Below, in pieces: positions 19,605 through 28,327 of a DNA stretch of 64,000 nucleotides. Below the pieces are notes generated by a model. The model made no database searches, had not been told where the DNA came from, and saw nothing but the letters and a program-made list of their open reading frames with translations. The DNA is taken from contig NZ_CP077095.1 of assembly GCF_014268885.2 (NCBI RefSeq), positions 4,681,001-4,745,000 of the forward strand, read 5' to 3'. Origin of the DNA: Pseudomonas xantholysinigenes. GTDB lineage: Bacteria; Pseudomonadota; Gammaproteobacteria; Pseudomonadales; Pseudomonadaceae. Both the position numbers and the translations under genes were made by a program. Position 1 is the stretch's first letter; each line of letters opens with the position of its first letter.

Positions 19605-19805
19605 ATCTCGACTTTCGCCTCCCTAGAGGCGAAAGTTCTCGACTGATCATCGAGGGAAGGCCTTGAAGCAGAGCCGCTCCAAGGGCATCAAGCCCGCACT
19701 GTAGATAACGCTCTGGTCTTCCAACCCCACTCGACGAGTTCGAACGGTATCTAGTGCCCGCCCCCGGCGTGAGCACGCATTAACAAGGTTGAACTGAGTG
19801 TAGGG
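19605..19805 (+). ncRNA. Bridge RNA of the IS110 element
   Basis: Three parts can be folded by eye. (1) A perfect hairpin, 19611-19621 with 19626-19636, loop CCTA. (2) A target loop closed by CAGAG/CTCTG (19669-19673, 19711-19715) with inner hairpin GGGC/GCCC. It carries GCCGCTCC (19673-19680), identical to the left target, and CTGTAG (19699-19704), complementary to the right target CTACAG. (3) A donor loop closed by CACTC..AGTTC/GAACTGAGTG (19728-19741, 19791-19800). It carries ACGGTATCT (19744-19752), identical to the right element end, and ACAAG (19783-19787), complementary to CTTGT at the left end. This is the IS110 bridge-RNA plan; RNA ends are estimates. Confidence 0.85.
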
Positions 19806-19837
19806 TGATCGACTTTCGTAGTTTGAAGGAGGAGATC

Positions 19838-20809
19838 ATGTCCGTCTTTGTTGGCGTTGATGTCGCCAAAAAATCTTTCGACATTGCCATCCCGCTCCCC
19901 AATGGCAAGATGCGCACCAAAGCCAAGCTGTCCAATGATCCTGGAGGGTTCAGGCAGTTTAGCGACTGGCTTGAGCGCCATGCTGAACCAGGCGCCTGGA
20001 TTGTTATGGAGGCTACAGGCATCTATCACGAAGCGCTGGCCGAGCACTGTCACAACCAAGGTTATCGGGTGTGCATTCTGAACCCGGCGGTGATTGCGAA
20101 ATTCGCTGACGTGGAGCTTCGGCGCGTCAAAACAGATAAGGCTGACGCCAAAGTCATTGCTGCCTATGGCCAACAAAAGGCTGTCTCGCTTCGCCAGTGG
20201 GAGCCTGAGCCCCCTGCGCAGCGCCGCTTGCGTGCTCTGGTGCGGCGACTGGACGACCTCAAGGAAATGCGCCAGATGGAGCAGAATCGTTTGGATGTCG
20301 CACTAGATGCGGTACAGCAGTCGATTCAAGACGTAATCGGGCACATCAACGAAGAGCTGGAAAAGACCAGGAAGGCCATCGAGCAGACGATCGATGATGA
20401 TCCAGACCTGCGCAAGCGACGTGAGCTGATTACCTCGATTGATGGTTTGGGTGACACCACTGCTACGTTGCTGCTCGCCGAACTGGGCGATCCACTGAAA
20501 TACCAAAGCCCTTCTGCGATTGTCGCGTTTTCAGGCTTAAACCCAGTGGTGCAGCAATCGGGAGAGTTCATAGGTAAGAGCACTATTTCGCGTACAGGCG
20601 CCTCAAGGCTGCGTGCAGGCTTGTGGATGTCAGGCACTGTCTCAATCAGACATAACCCTGTTGTGAAGGAACTGGCAGAGCGGTTGAGCAGCCGGCACAA
20701 AGCTTACAAACAGATCGTCTGCGCGGCGATGCGCAAGCTGCTGCACCTGGTTTACGGGGTGGTGAAGTCGGGGATACCGTTTGACCCCAAAATCTCTCTT
20801 GCGGGGTGA
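19838..20809 (+). CDS. IS110-family recombinase (transposase)
   Basis: 323-aa RNA-guided recombinase. The N-terminal RuvC-like domain holds the DEDD residues D8 (FVGVDVAKKS), E58 (VMEATGIY), D100 and D103 (KTDKADAKV). The C-terminal Tnp20 domain holds the conserved stretch STISRTGASRLRAGLWMSG. A strong ribosome site (gaaggaggagatc) fixes the start. The gene appears intact. The bridge RNA lies immediately upstream on the same strand, as in the IS110 group (not the IS1111 group, where it is downstream). Confidence 0.95.
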   Translation: MSVFVGVDVAKKSFDIAIPLPNGKMRTKAKLSNDPGGFRQFSDWLERHAEPGAWIVMEATGIYHEALAEHCHNQGYRVCILNPAVIAKFADVELRRVKTDKADAKVIAAYGQQKAVSLRQWEPEPPAQRRLRALVRRLDDLKEMRQMEQNRLDVALDAVQQSIQDVIGHINEELEKTRKAIEQTIDDDPDLRKRRELITSIDGLGDTTATLLLAELGDPLKYQSPSAIVAFSGLNPVVQQSGEFIGKSTISRTGASRLRAGLWMSGTVSIRHNPVVKELAERLSSRHKAYKQIVCAAMRKLLHLVYGVVKSGIPFDPKISLAG

Positions 20810-20826
20810 GGGTCAAGACGGTATCT

Positions 20827-20912
20827 ACAGGACGGCGCGGTCACCTGTAGGAGCGGCCTTGCCGAGGCGTCGGACCGGTCGGAAAGGGTCGCAAAGCGAC
20901 CCCGGCAAGTCT
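20827..20912. repeat. REP right part
   Basis: acagg continues the REP interrupted by the IS. Then tgtaggagcggccttgccgaggcg (20846 on) is the facing copy, followed by aagggtcgcaaagcgacccc. An intact, unoccupied target (CTGTAGGAGCGGC, 20845-20857, minus-strand orientation) remains right beside the inserted element. Confidence 0.85.
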
Positions 20913-20953
20913 AAGTCGGACGCCAATTCTCAACACCTTGAAAGGGCTGGGCC

Positions 20954-21751
20954 TTACAGTGGAAAACGCTGCACGCTGCCAGCCTTGCCCCACAACTGCG
21001 GCAACACGCGCTGCAGGCCATCGGGATCGGCACTGCTCCAGAAGGCCGTATCCCGTGACGGCCCATCAGCCAGCAACACCTGCGCGCCCAACAACCGCTG
21101 CAACTGCCGCGCCACGGCGGCGCCCGTGTCGATGATCGCGGTCTGGGCCGGCACTATCTGGGCCAGCATTGGCCGCAGGAAGGGATAGTGGGTACAGCCA
21201 AGGATCAACGTGTCGCAACCCGCCGCCAGCAGGGGTTGCACATACCCCTCGAGCATCTGGCGCAGATGCTGGCTGCTCAAGTCGCCGGCCTCGATGCACT
21301 CGACCAACCCTGGGCACGGCTGGGTGACGACCCGCACATCATTGGCGAAGCGGTCGAGCAAAGCGGCGAACTTGGCGCTCTGCAGCGTGCCGGTGGTGGC
21401 CAGCACCCCGACCACCCCGGAGCGGGTCGCCGCCGCAGCCGGTTTGACCGCCGGCTCCATGCCCACCAATGGCCAATCCGGATACAACTCGCGCAGGTCG
21501 GCCACTGCCGCCACAGTGGCGGTATTGCAGGCCAGGACCATGGCCTTGGCCCCTTGCTCGTGGAAGAATGCGGCGATATGGCGCAGACGTTGGCGAATAT
21601 AGTCCGGCGACTTCTCGCCATAGGGCACATGGCCGCTATCGGCAACGTACAGCAGCGATTCGTTGGGCAGCAGGCGCTGGATCTCGGCGAGCACCGACAA
21701 GCCGCCGACCCCCGAGTCCATCACGCCCACTGGCGCCGAACGCTCAGCCAT
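20954..21751 (-). CDS. murI: Glutamate racemase
   Basis: Converts L- to D-glutamate for peptidoglycan. Its two catalytic cysteines are in [16 protein letters not shown] and [15 protein letters not shown], and the N-terminal substrate motif is [14 protein letters not shown]. 265 aa is normal. The start overlaps the moeB stop by 8 bases, making it the last gene of the hemA operon. The C-terminus [13 protein letters not shown] abuts the REP and IS110 region. Confidence 0.95.
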   Translation of the reverse strand: MAERSAPVGVMDSGVGGLSVLAEIQRLLPNESLLYVADSGHVPYGEKSPDYIRQRLRHIAAFFHEQGAKAMVLACNTATVAAVADLRELYPDWPLVGMEPAVKPAAAATRSGVVGVLATTGTLQSAKFAALLDRFANDVRVVTQPCPGLVECIEAGDLSSQHLRQMLEGYVQPLLAAGCDTLILGCTHYPFLRPMLAQIVPAQTAIIDTGAAVARQLQRLLGAQVLLADGPSRDTAFWSSADPDGLQRVLPQLWGKAGSVQRFPL

Positions 21752-22499
21752 GGCGGTTGGCGCACACAGCGCAGGCCGGGTCGCGCTTGACCCGCAGCTC
21801 TCGCATGCGCGTGCTCAGCGCGTCGATCAGCAACAACCTGCCCACCAGCGGCTCGCCAAAGCCCGCCAGCAGCTTCAGCGCCTCGAGCGCCTGCAGGCTG
21901 CCGACCAGGCCGACCAGCGGGCCGATCACCCCGGCCTCGCTACAGGTCAGCTCGGCCTCGCTGCCGTGGCCATACAGGCAGTGGTAGCACGGGCTGGTGT
22001 CATGGCGGGTGTCGAACACCGACAGCTGACCCTCAAGACGGATCGCCGCGCCGCTGACCAAAGGCTTGCCGGCCACAACGCAGGCCGCGTTGACCGCCTC
22101 GCGGGTTGCGAAGTTGTCGGAGCAGTCCAGCACCACATCGACCGCCGCCACGGCGGCGGCCAGCGAGTCCTCGTCGAGCGCCTGGCGATGGGCGACCAGC
22201 GTGATTTCTGGGTTGATCGCCTGCAAGCGCTTGATCGCCGAGTCGACCTTACTCATGCCAACGCTGGCGCTGTCATGGATCACCTGGCGCTGCAGGTTGG
22301 TCAGGTCGACAGTGTCGAAGTCAGCCAGGTGCAGTTCGCCAACACCCGCCGCGGCCAGGTAGAGCGCCACTGGCGAGCCGAGCCCGCCCAGGCCGATCAC
22401 CAGGGCCTTGCTCTGTTTCAGGCGCAGCTGGCCGTCGATATCTATCTGCGACAGCAGGATTTGCCGGCTGTAGCGCAACAGCTCCTGGTCGCTCAGCAT
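21744..22499 (-). CDS. moeB: Molybdopterin-synthase adenylyltransferase (MoeB/ThiF family)
   Basis: E1-like enzyme that adenylates the C-terminal glycine of a ubiquitin-fold sulfur carrier (MoaD type). The ATP site is [22 protein letters not shown], and the zinc site is two pairs, CYHC and CAVC. 251 aa without a rhodanese domain, as in MoeB rather than MoeZ. It overlaps prmC by 7 and murI by 8 bases. It could instead serve ThiS; position in the hemA-prfA-prmC cluster is shared with other gamma-proteobacteria. Confidence 0.9.
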   Translation of the reverse strand: MLSDQELLRYSRQILLSQIDIDGQLRLKQSKALVIGLGGLGSPVALYLAAAGVGELHLADFDTVDLTNLQRQVIHDSASVGMSKVDSAIKRLQAINPEITLVAHRQALDEDSLAAAVAAVDVVLDCSDNFATREAVNAACVVAGKPLVSGAAIRLEGQLSVFDTRHDTSPCYHCLYGHGSEAELTCSEAGVIGPLVGLVGSLQALEALKLLAGFGEPLVGRLLLIDALSTRMRELRVKRDPACAVCANRHG

Positions 22500-23323
22500 G
22501 GCAGGCGCCCCAGGCTGATACGCTCATGGCCACCCAGGTCGAAGCGGCTGACCACGTCGACGAAGCCACCGGCAGCCAGCAGCTCGCGCACTGCCGGAGC
22601 CTGGTCGTAGCCGTGCTCGAGCAACAGCCAACCGCCCGCTAGCAAGTGCCGGGGAGCCTGGGCGACGATCACGCGCAGGTCGTCCAGCCCGTCCTCGCCG
22701 GCCACCAGCGCACTGCTGGGCTCGAAGCGCACGTCACCGGCCACCAGGTGCGGGTCGGCGGCGCGTATATAAGGGGGGTTGCTGAGAATCAGGTCGAAAT
22801 GCTCGCCTTCGAGGGCGTCATACCAGTGGCTGGTGCGCACCTGGACGTTGCCCAGGCCCAGGCGCTGGCGATTGCGCTCGGCCAGGGCCACGGCCTCCGC
22901 GATACGATCGACCGCGGTGACCTGCCAGGCCGGACGCTCGCTGGCCAGGGCCAGGGCAATGGCCCCGGTACCAGTGCCCAGGTCGAGCACGCGGGCCGGC
23001 GTGCCAGGCAGCAGCTCGAGCGCGGTCTCCACCAGCAGTTCGGTATCGGGGCGCGGAATCAGGGTGTGCGGCGCCACCTCCAGGTCGAGCTTCCAGAACC
23101 CTTGCTGGCCGAGGATATAGGCCACCGGCTCACCGGCGCGACGGCGCTCGAGGTAGCCGGCATAGGTCTCGGCCGCCTCGCTGCTGACGATGCGCTCGGG
23201 CCAGGTATGCAGGTAGCTGCGCGACTTGCCCAGGGCGGCAGCGAGCAGCAGCTCGGCATCCAGCCGTTCGGTCGGTGACTCCGGCAGCTGCGCATTGCGC
23301 AGCAGGCTGGCGATGATGGTCAT
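22493..23323 (-). CDS. prmC: Release factor glutamine methyltransferase
   Basis: Methylates the glutamine of the GGQ motif in release factors. The SAM-binding motif is VLDLGTGTGAIALAL, and the substrate-glutamine motif NPPY is in LILSNPPYIRAADPH. 276 aa is normal. It starts one base from the end of prfA, whose product is its substrate, so enzyme and substrate are co-expressed. Confidence 0.96.
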   Translation of the reverse strand: MTIIASLLRNAQLPESPTERLDAELLLAAALGKSRSYLHTWPERIVSSEAAETYAGYLERRRAGEPVAYILGQQGFWKLDLEVAPHTLIPRPDTELLVETALELLPGTPARVLDLGTGTGAIALALASERPAWQVTAVDRIAEAVALAERNRQRLGLGNVQVRTSHWYDALEGEHFDLILSNPPYIRAADPHLVAGDVRFEPSSALVAGEDGLDDLRVIVAQAPRHLLAGGWLLLEHGYDQAPAVRELLAAGGFVDVVSRFDLGGHERISLGRLPC

Positions 23324-23324
23324 C

Positions 23325-24407
23325 TCAATCCCCCAGGGCGGCCAACTGATCGGCCTGGTATTCGGCCAGCAGCGGCTCGATCACGGCGTCCACGCCACCG
23401 GCGAGGATATCGTCCAGGGAGTAGAGGGTGAGGTTGATGCGGTGGTCGGTGACCCGGCCCTGTGGATAATTGTAGGTACGGATGCGCTCGGAGCGGTCGC
23501 CCGAGCCCACCAGCAGCTTGCGTTCGCTGGCGATGGCGTTCTGCGCGGCGCTGGTCTGCATGTCGTTGAGCTTGGCCGACAGCCAGGACATGGCGCGGGC
23601 GCGGTTCTTGTGCTGCGAACGCTCTTCCTGGCACTCGACCACGATGCCGGTGGGCAAGTGAGTGATGCGGATGGCCGAGTCGGTCTTGTTGACGTGCTGG
23701 CCACCGGCGCCGGAGGCGCGGTAGGTGTCTACCCGCAGGTCGGCCGGGTTGATCTCGATCGCCACCTGCTCGTCGGGCTCGGGCAGTACCGCCACGGTGC
23801 AGGCCGAGGTGTGGATACGGCCCTGGGATTCGGTCTCGGGCACGCGCTGCACACGGTGCGCGCCGGACTCGAACTTGAGCTTGCCGTAGACGCTGTCACC
23901 CTCGACGCGGGCAATGATTTCCTTGTAGCCGCCGTGCTCGCCCTCGTTCTCGGAGAGGATTTCCAGGCGCCAGCCGCGCTTTTCGGCATAGCGCGAATAC
24001 ATGCGGAACAGGTCGCCGGAGAAGATCGCCGCCTCGTCGCCACCAGTACCGGCGCGGATTTCCAGGAACACGTTGCGCCCGTCGTTGGGGTCCTTGGGCA
24101 GCAGCATGCGTTGCAACTGCGACTCCAGGCCCACCAGTTGCTCCTTGGCTTCGCGCACTTCCTCGACGGCCATCTCGCGTAGGTCGGGGTCGGCGTCCTT
24201 GAGCAAGGCCTGGGCGCCCTCGAGGTCGTCCTGCACCTTGCGCCACTCTTTATAGGCGCCGATCACCGGCTCGACTTCGGCGTACTCGCGGGAGTAGGCG
24301 CGAAAGCGCGTCTGGTCGGAAATGACTTCGGCGTCACCGAGCAGCGCGGTGAGTTCCTCGAAGCGGTCCTGGAGCGTGTCCAGTTTATTCAGCAGCGACG
24401 CTTTCAT
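23325..24407 (-). CDS. prfA: Peptide chain release factor 1
   Basis: Recognises UAA and UAG stop codons and triggers peptide release. The GGQ motif is in [18 protein letters not shown], and the codon-recognition domain precedes it. 360 aa is the standard length. Its start overlaps the hemA stop (ATGA). The Gln of GGQ is the methylation site for the downstream PrmC. Confidence 0.97.
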   Translation of the reverse strand: MKASLLNKLDTLQDRFEELTALLGDAEVISDQTRFRAYSREYAEVEPVIGAYKEWRKVQDDLEGAQALLKDADPDLREMAVEEVREAKEQLVGLESQLQRMLLPKDPNDGRNVFLEIRAGTGGDEAAIFSGDLFRMYSRYAEKRGWRLEILSENEGEHGGYKEIIARVEGDSVYGKLKFESGAHRVQRVPETESQGRIHTSACTVAVLPEPDEQVAIEINPADLRVDTYRASGAGGQHVNKTDSAIRITHLPTGIVVECQEERSQHKNRARAMSWLSAKLNDMQTSAAQNAIASERKLLVGSGDRSERIRTYNYPQGRVTDHRINLTLYSLDDILAGGVDAVIEPLLAEYQADQLAALGD

Positions 24408-25681
24408 TGCGGGGTTTTATCCGTCGAGCCCTCGTCGAGGGCAAAGAGTTCCTGAGCCATGGCCAGCGCATCGAGGCGGCCTTCGGCGGAGAGCTTTTTC
24501 AGTTGCACGCTGGGCGCGTGCAGGAGTTTGTTGGTCAGGCCCCGGGCCAGTTGCATCAGCACATCCTCGGGGTTGCCGCCGTTGGCCAGCAGGCGCTGGG
24601 CCTTTTGCAATTCTTCGTCGCGCAGGCGCTCGCTTTGCTGGCGATAGGCCTTGAGCACATCCACCGCGGCCAACTCGCGCAGGCGCACCATGAAGTCGTC
24701 GGCGCCGGCCGAGACCAGCTCTTCGGCCGCCTGGGCCGCGCCCTGACGGCTCTTGAGGTTCTCCGCGACCACTTCGTGCAGGTCGTCGACGGTGTACAGG
24801 TAGACGTCATCGAGCTCGCCGACCTGCGGTTCGATATCCCGCGGCACGGCGATATCGACCATGAAGATCGGCTTGTGCCGGCGTTGTTTCAGCGCGCTTT
24901 CCACCGCGCCCTTACCGAGGATCGGCAGTTGGCTGGCGGTGGAGCTGATGACGATGTCGCTGTTGGCCAGTTCCTGGGGAATATCGGACAGCAGCACGGC
25001 GTGGGCGCCGAACTGCTCGGCCAGGGTGCTGGCGCGTTCGAGGGTGCGGTTGGCCACGACGATGCGGCGCACGCCCTGTTCGTGCAGGTGGCGGGCGACC
25101 AGGGTGATGGTTTCGCCGGCACCGATCAGCAAGGCCTGGCTGCGCCCGAGGTCGGAGAAGATCTGCTTGGCCAGGCTGACGGCGGCGAACGCGACGGATA
25201 CGGGGTTCTCGCCGATGGCGGTATCGGTGCGCACCTGCTTGGCGGCGCTGAAGGTGGCCTGGAACAGGCGGCCAAGCAGTGGGCCGACGGTGCCGGCTTC
25301 GCGGGCCACGGCGTAGGCGGACTTCATCTGGCCGAGGATCTGCGGTTCGCCGAGCACTAGCGAGTCGAGGCCCGAGGCCACGCGCATCATGTGCCTGACC
25401 GCGTCGTGCTCCTCATGGACGTAGGCGCTGGCGCGCAGTTCGTCGAGACTCAGTTGGTGATAGTCGGCCAGCCATTGCAGCACGGCGTCGGCGGCAAGGT
25501 GGTCCTGCTCGATGTAGAGTTCACTGCGGTTGCAGGTCGACAGGATCGCCGCCTCGCGGCTGGCGGTCAGTCGGCACAGCTGCTGCAGGGCGTCGACCAG
25601 CTGCTCCGGGGTAAACGCCACGCGCTCGCGTACGTCTACCGAGGCAGTCTTATGGTTGATACCAAGTGCAAGAAAGGCCAT
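24404..25681 (-). CDS. hemA: Glutamyl-tRNA reductase
   Basis: First committed step of C5-pathway haem synthesis: glutamyl-tRNA to glutamate-1-semialdehyde. The catalytic Cys is in [15 protein letters not shown], the NADPH domain has [17 protein letters not shown], and the C-terminal dimer domain is present. 425 aa is normal. First gene of the operon hemA-prfA-prmC-moeB-murI. Its promoter region borders the repeat island starting at 25.8 kb. Confidence 0.96.
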   Translation of the reverse strand: MAFLALGINHKTASVDVRERVAFTPEQLVDALQQLCRLTASREAAILSTCNRSELYIEQDHLAADAVLQWLADYHQLSLDELRASAYVHEEHDAVRHMMRVASGLDSLVLGEPQILGQMKSAYAVAREAGTVGPLLGRLFQATFSAAKQVRTDTAIGENPVSVAFAAVSLAKQIFSDLGRSQALLIGAGETITLVARHLHEQGVRRIVVANRTLERASTLAEQFGAHAVLLSDIPQELANSDIVISSTASQLPILGKGAVESALKQRRHKPIFMVDIAVPRDIEPQVGELDDVYLYTVDDLHEVVAENLKSRQGAAQAAEELVSAGADDFMVRLRELAAVDVLKAYRQQSERLRDEELQKAQRLLANGGNPEDVLMQLARGLTNKLLHAPSVQLKKLSAEGRLDALAMAQELFALDEGSTDKTPQ

Positions 25682-25819
25682 GCAAGGTCGCTGATTGGGA
25701 CGTGAAGCCGGTAATTGTCCTACTTCGCAGGTTCCAGAACAACCACCGTTCGCTATTGTGCTGATGAGGCCAGGCTATCGCCCGCCCCGCCGCCCGTCCC
25801 GCCATCTCCATCTGCTTGC

Positions 25820-25942
25820 GCCTTTGCCTTTGCCTTTGCCTTTGCCTTTGCCTTTGCCTTTGCCTTTGCCTTTGCCTTTGCCTTTGCCTTTGCCTTTGCC
25901 TTTGCCTTTGCCTTTGCCTTTGCCTTTGCCTTTGCCTTTGCC
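25820..25942. repeat. Hexanucleotide array (GCCTTT)20
   Basis: Twenty perfect tandem copies of GCCTTT followed by GCC. All frames are open because the unit is a multiple of three (repeating Ala-Phe, Leu-Cys or Leu-Pro; Gly-Lys on the other strand), but none has gene features. Perfect identity suggests recent slippage expansion. It lies about 140 bases upstream of hemA. Confidence 0.97.
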
Positions 25943-26010
25943 GATCAAGAGTCTATCGCCAAACCCAGCGAGCGACAGCTGCGCCAGCCCAGGCGCCGCC
26001 CGTACTTTCG

Positions 26011-26222
26011 CGACTTCAGGAGGCCGAACGCAGGCCTTGCGGAGGGAGGTGACGGGCATGGATGCCCGTCAAGCGCTGCGCCCCAGGATGGGGCGTTCAG
26101 CGCGGTCCTCCCGGGAGCAAGGCCGGAGTGAGGGAACCCGGAGCGTAGCGGAGGGCCGGATGAATGGAGCGCAGCGTTTTTTGGTTACTTTTTGTCGCGT
26201 TTGACAAAAAGTGACTCGCCGT
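26011..26222. repeat. Long intergenic inverted repeat, left arm (interrupted by IS3)
   Basis: Begins cgacttcaggaggccga and ends aaaaagtgactcgccgt. It is the reverse complement, with scattered differences, of 27846-28073. Shared landmarks include gcgctgcgccccaggatggg and ggccggatgaatggagcg. The last part continues beyond the IS at 27669-27688 (cgtaagggcgaaaaggtgac). I recall similar long non-coding repeats in pseudomonads, but cannot name a family. Confidence 0.88.
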
Positions 26223-26272
26223 TGAACTGACCCCCGAAAGTTGGACGCCTGACCCCAAGCGGAGGGTGTTCC

Positions 26273-26815
26273 ATGACGAAATACGACCTAGCGCTCAAGC
26301 AAGCACTCATCGAGGAGTGTCTTTCTGCCCGGAGTGTTCATGAGGTGGCACTGAGGCATAGCCTGAGTGCATCGCTGCTGCGCCGTTGGATAAAGGGCTA
26401 TGAGCAACACGGTGCTGCAGGTCTGGCTACCAAGTACAGCCACTACGACGCCCAGTTCAAGTTGAAGGTTTTGCAGTGCATCGAGCAAGACGGACTGTCA
26501 GCCCAGCAAGCCTGCATACAGTTTGATATTCGTGGCCCGAGTAGCATCAGGCAATGGAAAAGGTTGTACGATGAAGGCGGACTAGAAGCACTTCACCCGC
26601 ATCGTGCCCGAGAATCCAGTATGCCCCGCAAAGCATCAGAACAACCCAACGTAAGCCCTGCTAAGCCTGCAGATGCTGAGTTGACACCTAAGCAAATGCT
26701 CGAAGAGCTGGAGTATTTACGTGCGGAGAATGCCTATCTAAAAAAGCTCGATGCCTTGATCCAAGCGGATCCACGCACTGCGCAACCAAGAAAGCGCAGG
26801 CTGTCCAAGGATTGA
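26273..26815 (+). CDS. IS3-family transposase OrfA
   Basis: 180-aa DNA-binding subunit with two helix-turn-helix units: YDLALKQALIEECLSARSV..., then YDAQFKLKVLQCIEQDGLSA.... A terminal coiled coil (LEELEYLRAENAYLKKLDAL) follows. The frameshift heptamer A_AAA_AAG encodes the two Lys of AYLKKL. A -1 shift there joins it to OrfB to make the full transposase, as in IS150/IS3 elements. The start ATG follows cggagggtgttcc. Confidence 0.93.
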   Translation: MTKYDLALKQALIEECLSARSVHEVALRHSLSASLLRRWIKGYEQHGAAGLATKYSHYDAQFKLKVLQCIEQDGLSAQQACIQFDIRGPSSIRQWKRLYDEGGLEALHPHRARESSMPRKASEQPNVSPAKPADAELTPKQMLEELEYLRAENAYLKKLDALIQADPRTAQPRKRRLSKD

Positions 26816-27636
26816 GGCATGAACATCGACTGGCTCTGCTGTTACGTGCTGCAGGGCTGGCACGCAGTACCTTCTATTACCAAAGCAAAGCCTTGGTGGC
26901 CGACAAGCATGCGGCCCTCAAAGAACGCATCAAGAGTGTCTATCACAGGCATAAGGGGCGGTACGGCTATCGCCGCATCACCGCCGTGCTTGGGTGCCAT
27001 GGCGAGGTGATCAATCACAAGAAGGTGCAGCGGTTGATGCAGTTAATGGATCTGAAATCGCTGGTAAAAGTGAAGAAATATCGCTCCTACCGAGGTTCCG
27101 AAGGGCTTGTTGCATCTGATCTGCTCAAGCGTGAGTTCAAGGCGGAAGCCCCTAATCAGAAATGGGTAACCGATGTGACAGAGTTCAAGGTGAAAGGGCA
27201 GAAGCTGTTTCTTTCGCCTGTGATGGACCTGTACAACGGCGAAATTCTTGCCTATCAGATCAATCCGCGCCCTGAGTTCAAGATGGTGTCGGCGATGTTG
27301 GAGCAAGCTTTCGAGCGGCTGAACCCAGATGACAAACCGATATTGCACTCCGATCAGGGCTGGCAATACCGACAGCCCGCTTATCGACATATGCTGGGCA
27401 GAAAGAAAATACAACAGAGTATGTCGCGTAAGGGTAACTGCCTGGACAATGCCGCGATGGAAAGCTTCTTTGGCACACTCAAGAGCGAGTTTTTCTATTT
27501 GCAATCGTTTGAGAGTGTTGAACAACTGGCGTCAGGCCTTGAGGACTACATCGCCTACTACAACCAAGAGCGTATAAGTCTAAGACTGAATGGCTTGAGT
27601 CCGGTACAATTTCGGACCCAAGCGCTGAACCCATAG
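26812..27636 (+). CDS. IS3-family transposase OrfB (DDE integrase core)
   Basis: Catalytic part, 274 aa. An HTH_21-like region (YHRHKGRYGYRRI) is followed by the rve core with its DDE residues in WVTDVTEF, LHSDQGWQY and DNAAMESFFGTLKSE. Its frame is -1 relative to OrfA and stays open back through the slippery site, so the natural product is probably the OrfAB fusion. The TTG at 26812 overlapping the OrfA stop is only the first possible independent start. All catalytic residues are present. Confidence 0.94.
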   Translation: MRHEHRLALLLRAAGLARSTFYYQSKALVADKHAALKERIKSVYHRHKGRYGYRRITAVLGCHGEVINHKKVQRLMQLMDLKSLVKVKKYRSYRGSEGLVASDLLKREFKAEAPNQKWVTDVTEFKVKGQKLFLSPVMDLYNGEILAYQINPRPEFKMVSAMLEQAFERLNPDDKPILHSDQGWQYRQPAYRHMLGRKKIQQSMSRKGNCLDNAAMESFFGTLKSEFFYLQSFESVEQLASGLEDYIAYYNQERISLRLNGLSPVQFRTQALNP

Positions 27637-27671
27637 CGTACCCCGTCCAACTTTCGGGGGTCAGTTCACGT

Positions 27672-27688
27672 AAGGGCGAAAAGGTGAC
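27672..27688. repeat. Left-arm repeat remainder after the IS3 element
   Basis: aagggcgaaaaggtgac completes the left arm of the long inverted repeat. It matches the complement of gtcacctttccgccctt at 27846-27862. Confidence 0.8.
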
Positions 27689-27743
27689 TATGCGTCGACA
27701 CCGCAAATGAATGCGCTTACATCTGTAGAAACCCACGCCGACC

Positions 27744-27791
27744 GACTTTGACTTTGACTTTGACTTTGACTTTGACTTTGACTTTGACTTT
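27744..27791. repeat. Hexanucleotide array (GACTTT)8
   Basis: Eight perfect GACTTT units in the ~155-base spacer between the two arms of the long inverted repeat. Together with the two outer arrays it makes a pattern array-arm-array-arm-array. Confidence 0.96.
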
Positions 27792-27845
27792 CAGAGCGTG
27801 GGTCTTGAAAGTTATACGCTCATTCATTGGCGATGGCGACGCACA

Positions 27846-28073
27846 GTCACCTTTCCGCCCTTACGGCGGGTCCCTTTTTGAAGGATCAAAAAGGAACCCA
27901 AAAATCCTCGCTCCATTCATCCGGCCCCTACGCTGCGCTCCGGGGTCCCCTCGCTCCGTTCTTGCTCCCGTGTGGACCGCGCTGAACGCCCCATCCTGGG
28001 GCGCAGCGCTCGACGGCCATCCATGGCCGTCGCCCCACTACGCAAGAACTCCGCTCGGCCTCCTGAAGTCGCA
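27846..28073. repeat. Long intergenic inverted repeat, right arm
   Basis: Reverse complement of the left arm 26011-26222 plus 27669-27688, with enough differences to show the two have diverged. It begins gtcacctttccgccctt and ends cctcctgaagtcgc. No coding features on either strand. Confidence 0.88.
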
Positions 28074-28106
28074 ATTGGTGTCGTCTGAACTACCGCGCAC
28101 TTAGAA

Positions 28107-28176
<70 letters not shown>

Positions 28177-28327
28177 GGTGTCGCAAGGCCGCTTGCGAAC
28201 CACCACCGCCACGCATTGTCCCTATACTCCGAAGCACCGCTTCACACCACGACCTTCGCAGGTGGGTTTGCCATCGCGCTTGTGTCATCATGCTCCGACC
28301 GCCGGTTTAGCCCCTTTATAAGCCTCT

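Larger units (their letters stand above)
19602..20826 (+). mobile_element. IS110-family insertion sequence in a REP target
   Basis: About 1225 bp with a 5' non-coding region of ~236 bases and one DEDD recombinase gene. The ends are set by comparing the interrupted REP with intact copies at 8273 and 35680: flanks GGCCGCTC-CT and CT-ACAGG rejoin to the native site, with CT as the core dinucleotide present at both borders. No terminal inverted repeats and no target duplication beyond CT, as expected for IS110. P. putida IS110 elements such as ISPpu9 and ISPpu10 are known to enter REP sequences. Confidence 0.92.
26223..27668 (+). mobile_element. IS3-family insertion sequence (IS150-like), complete
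   Basis: 1446 bp bounded by perfect 24-bp inverted repeats (26223-26246, tgaactgacccccgaaag...; 27645-27668), ending TG...CA. It is flanked by the 3-bp duplication CGT (26220-26222 and 27669-27671). Two overlapping genes, with a slippery A_AAA_AAG at 26740-26746. It splits the long intergenic repeat; removing it and one CGT rejoins that repeat exactly. Recent, intact insertion. Confidence 0.96.

Noticed and set aside
19602..20826. Search for terminal inverted repeats and a longer target duplication of the first IS
   Set aside because: None found beyond CT; this is expected for IS110 and argues against a DDE-type element.
25775..26059. Minus-strand frame encoding a long Gly-Lys repeat, and plus-strand Ala-Phe, Leu-Pro and Leu-Cys frames
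   Set aside because: These come from the (GCCTTT)20 array, whose unit is a multiple of three and so leaves all frames open. No start context or conserved sequence.
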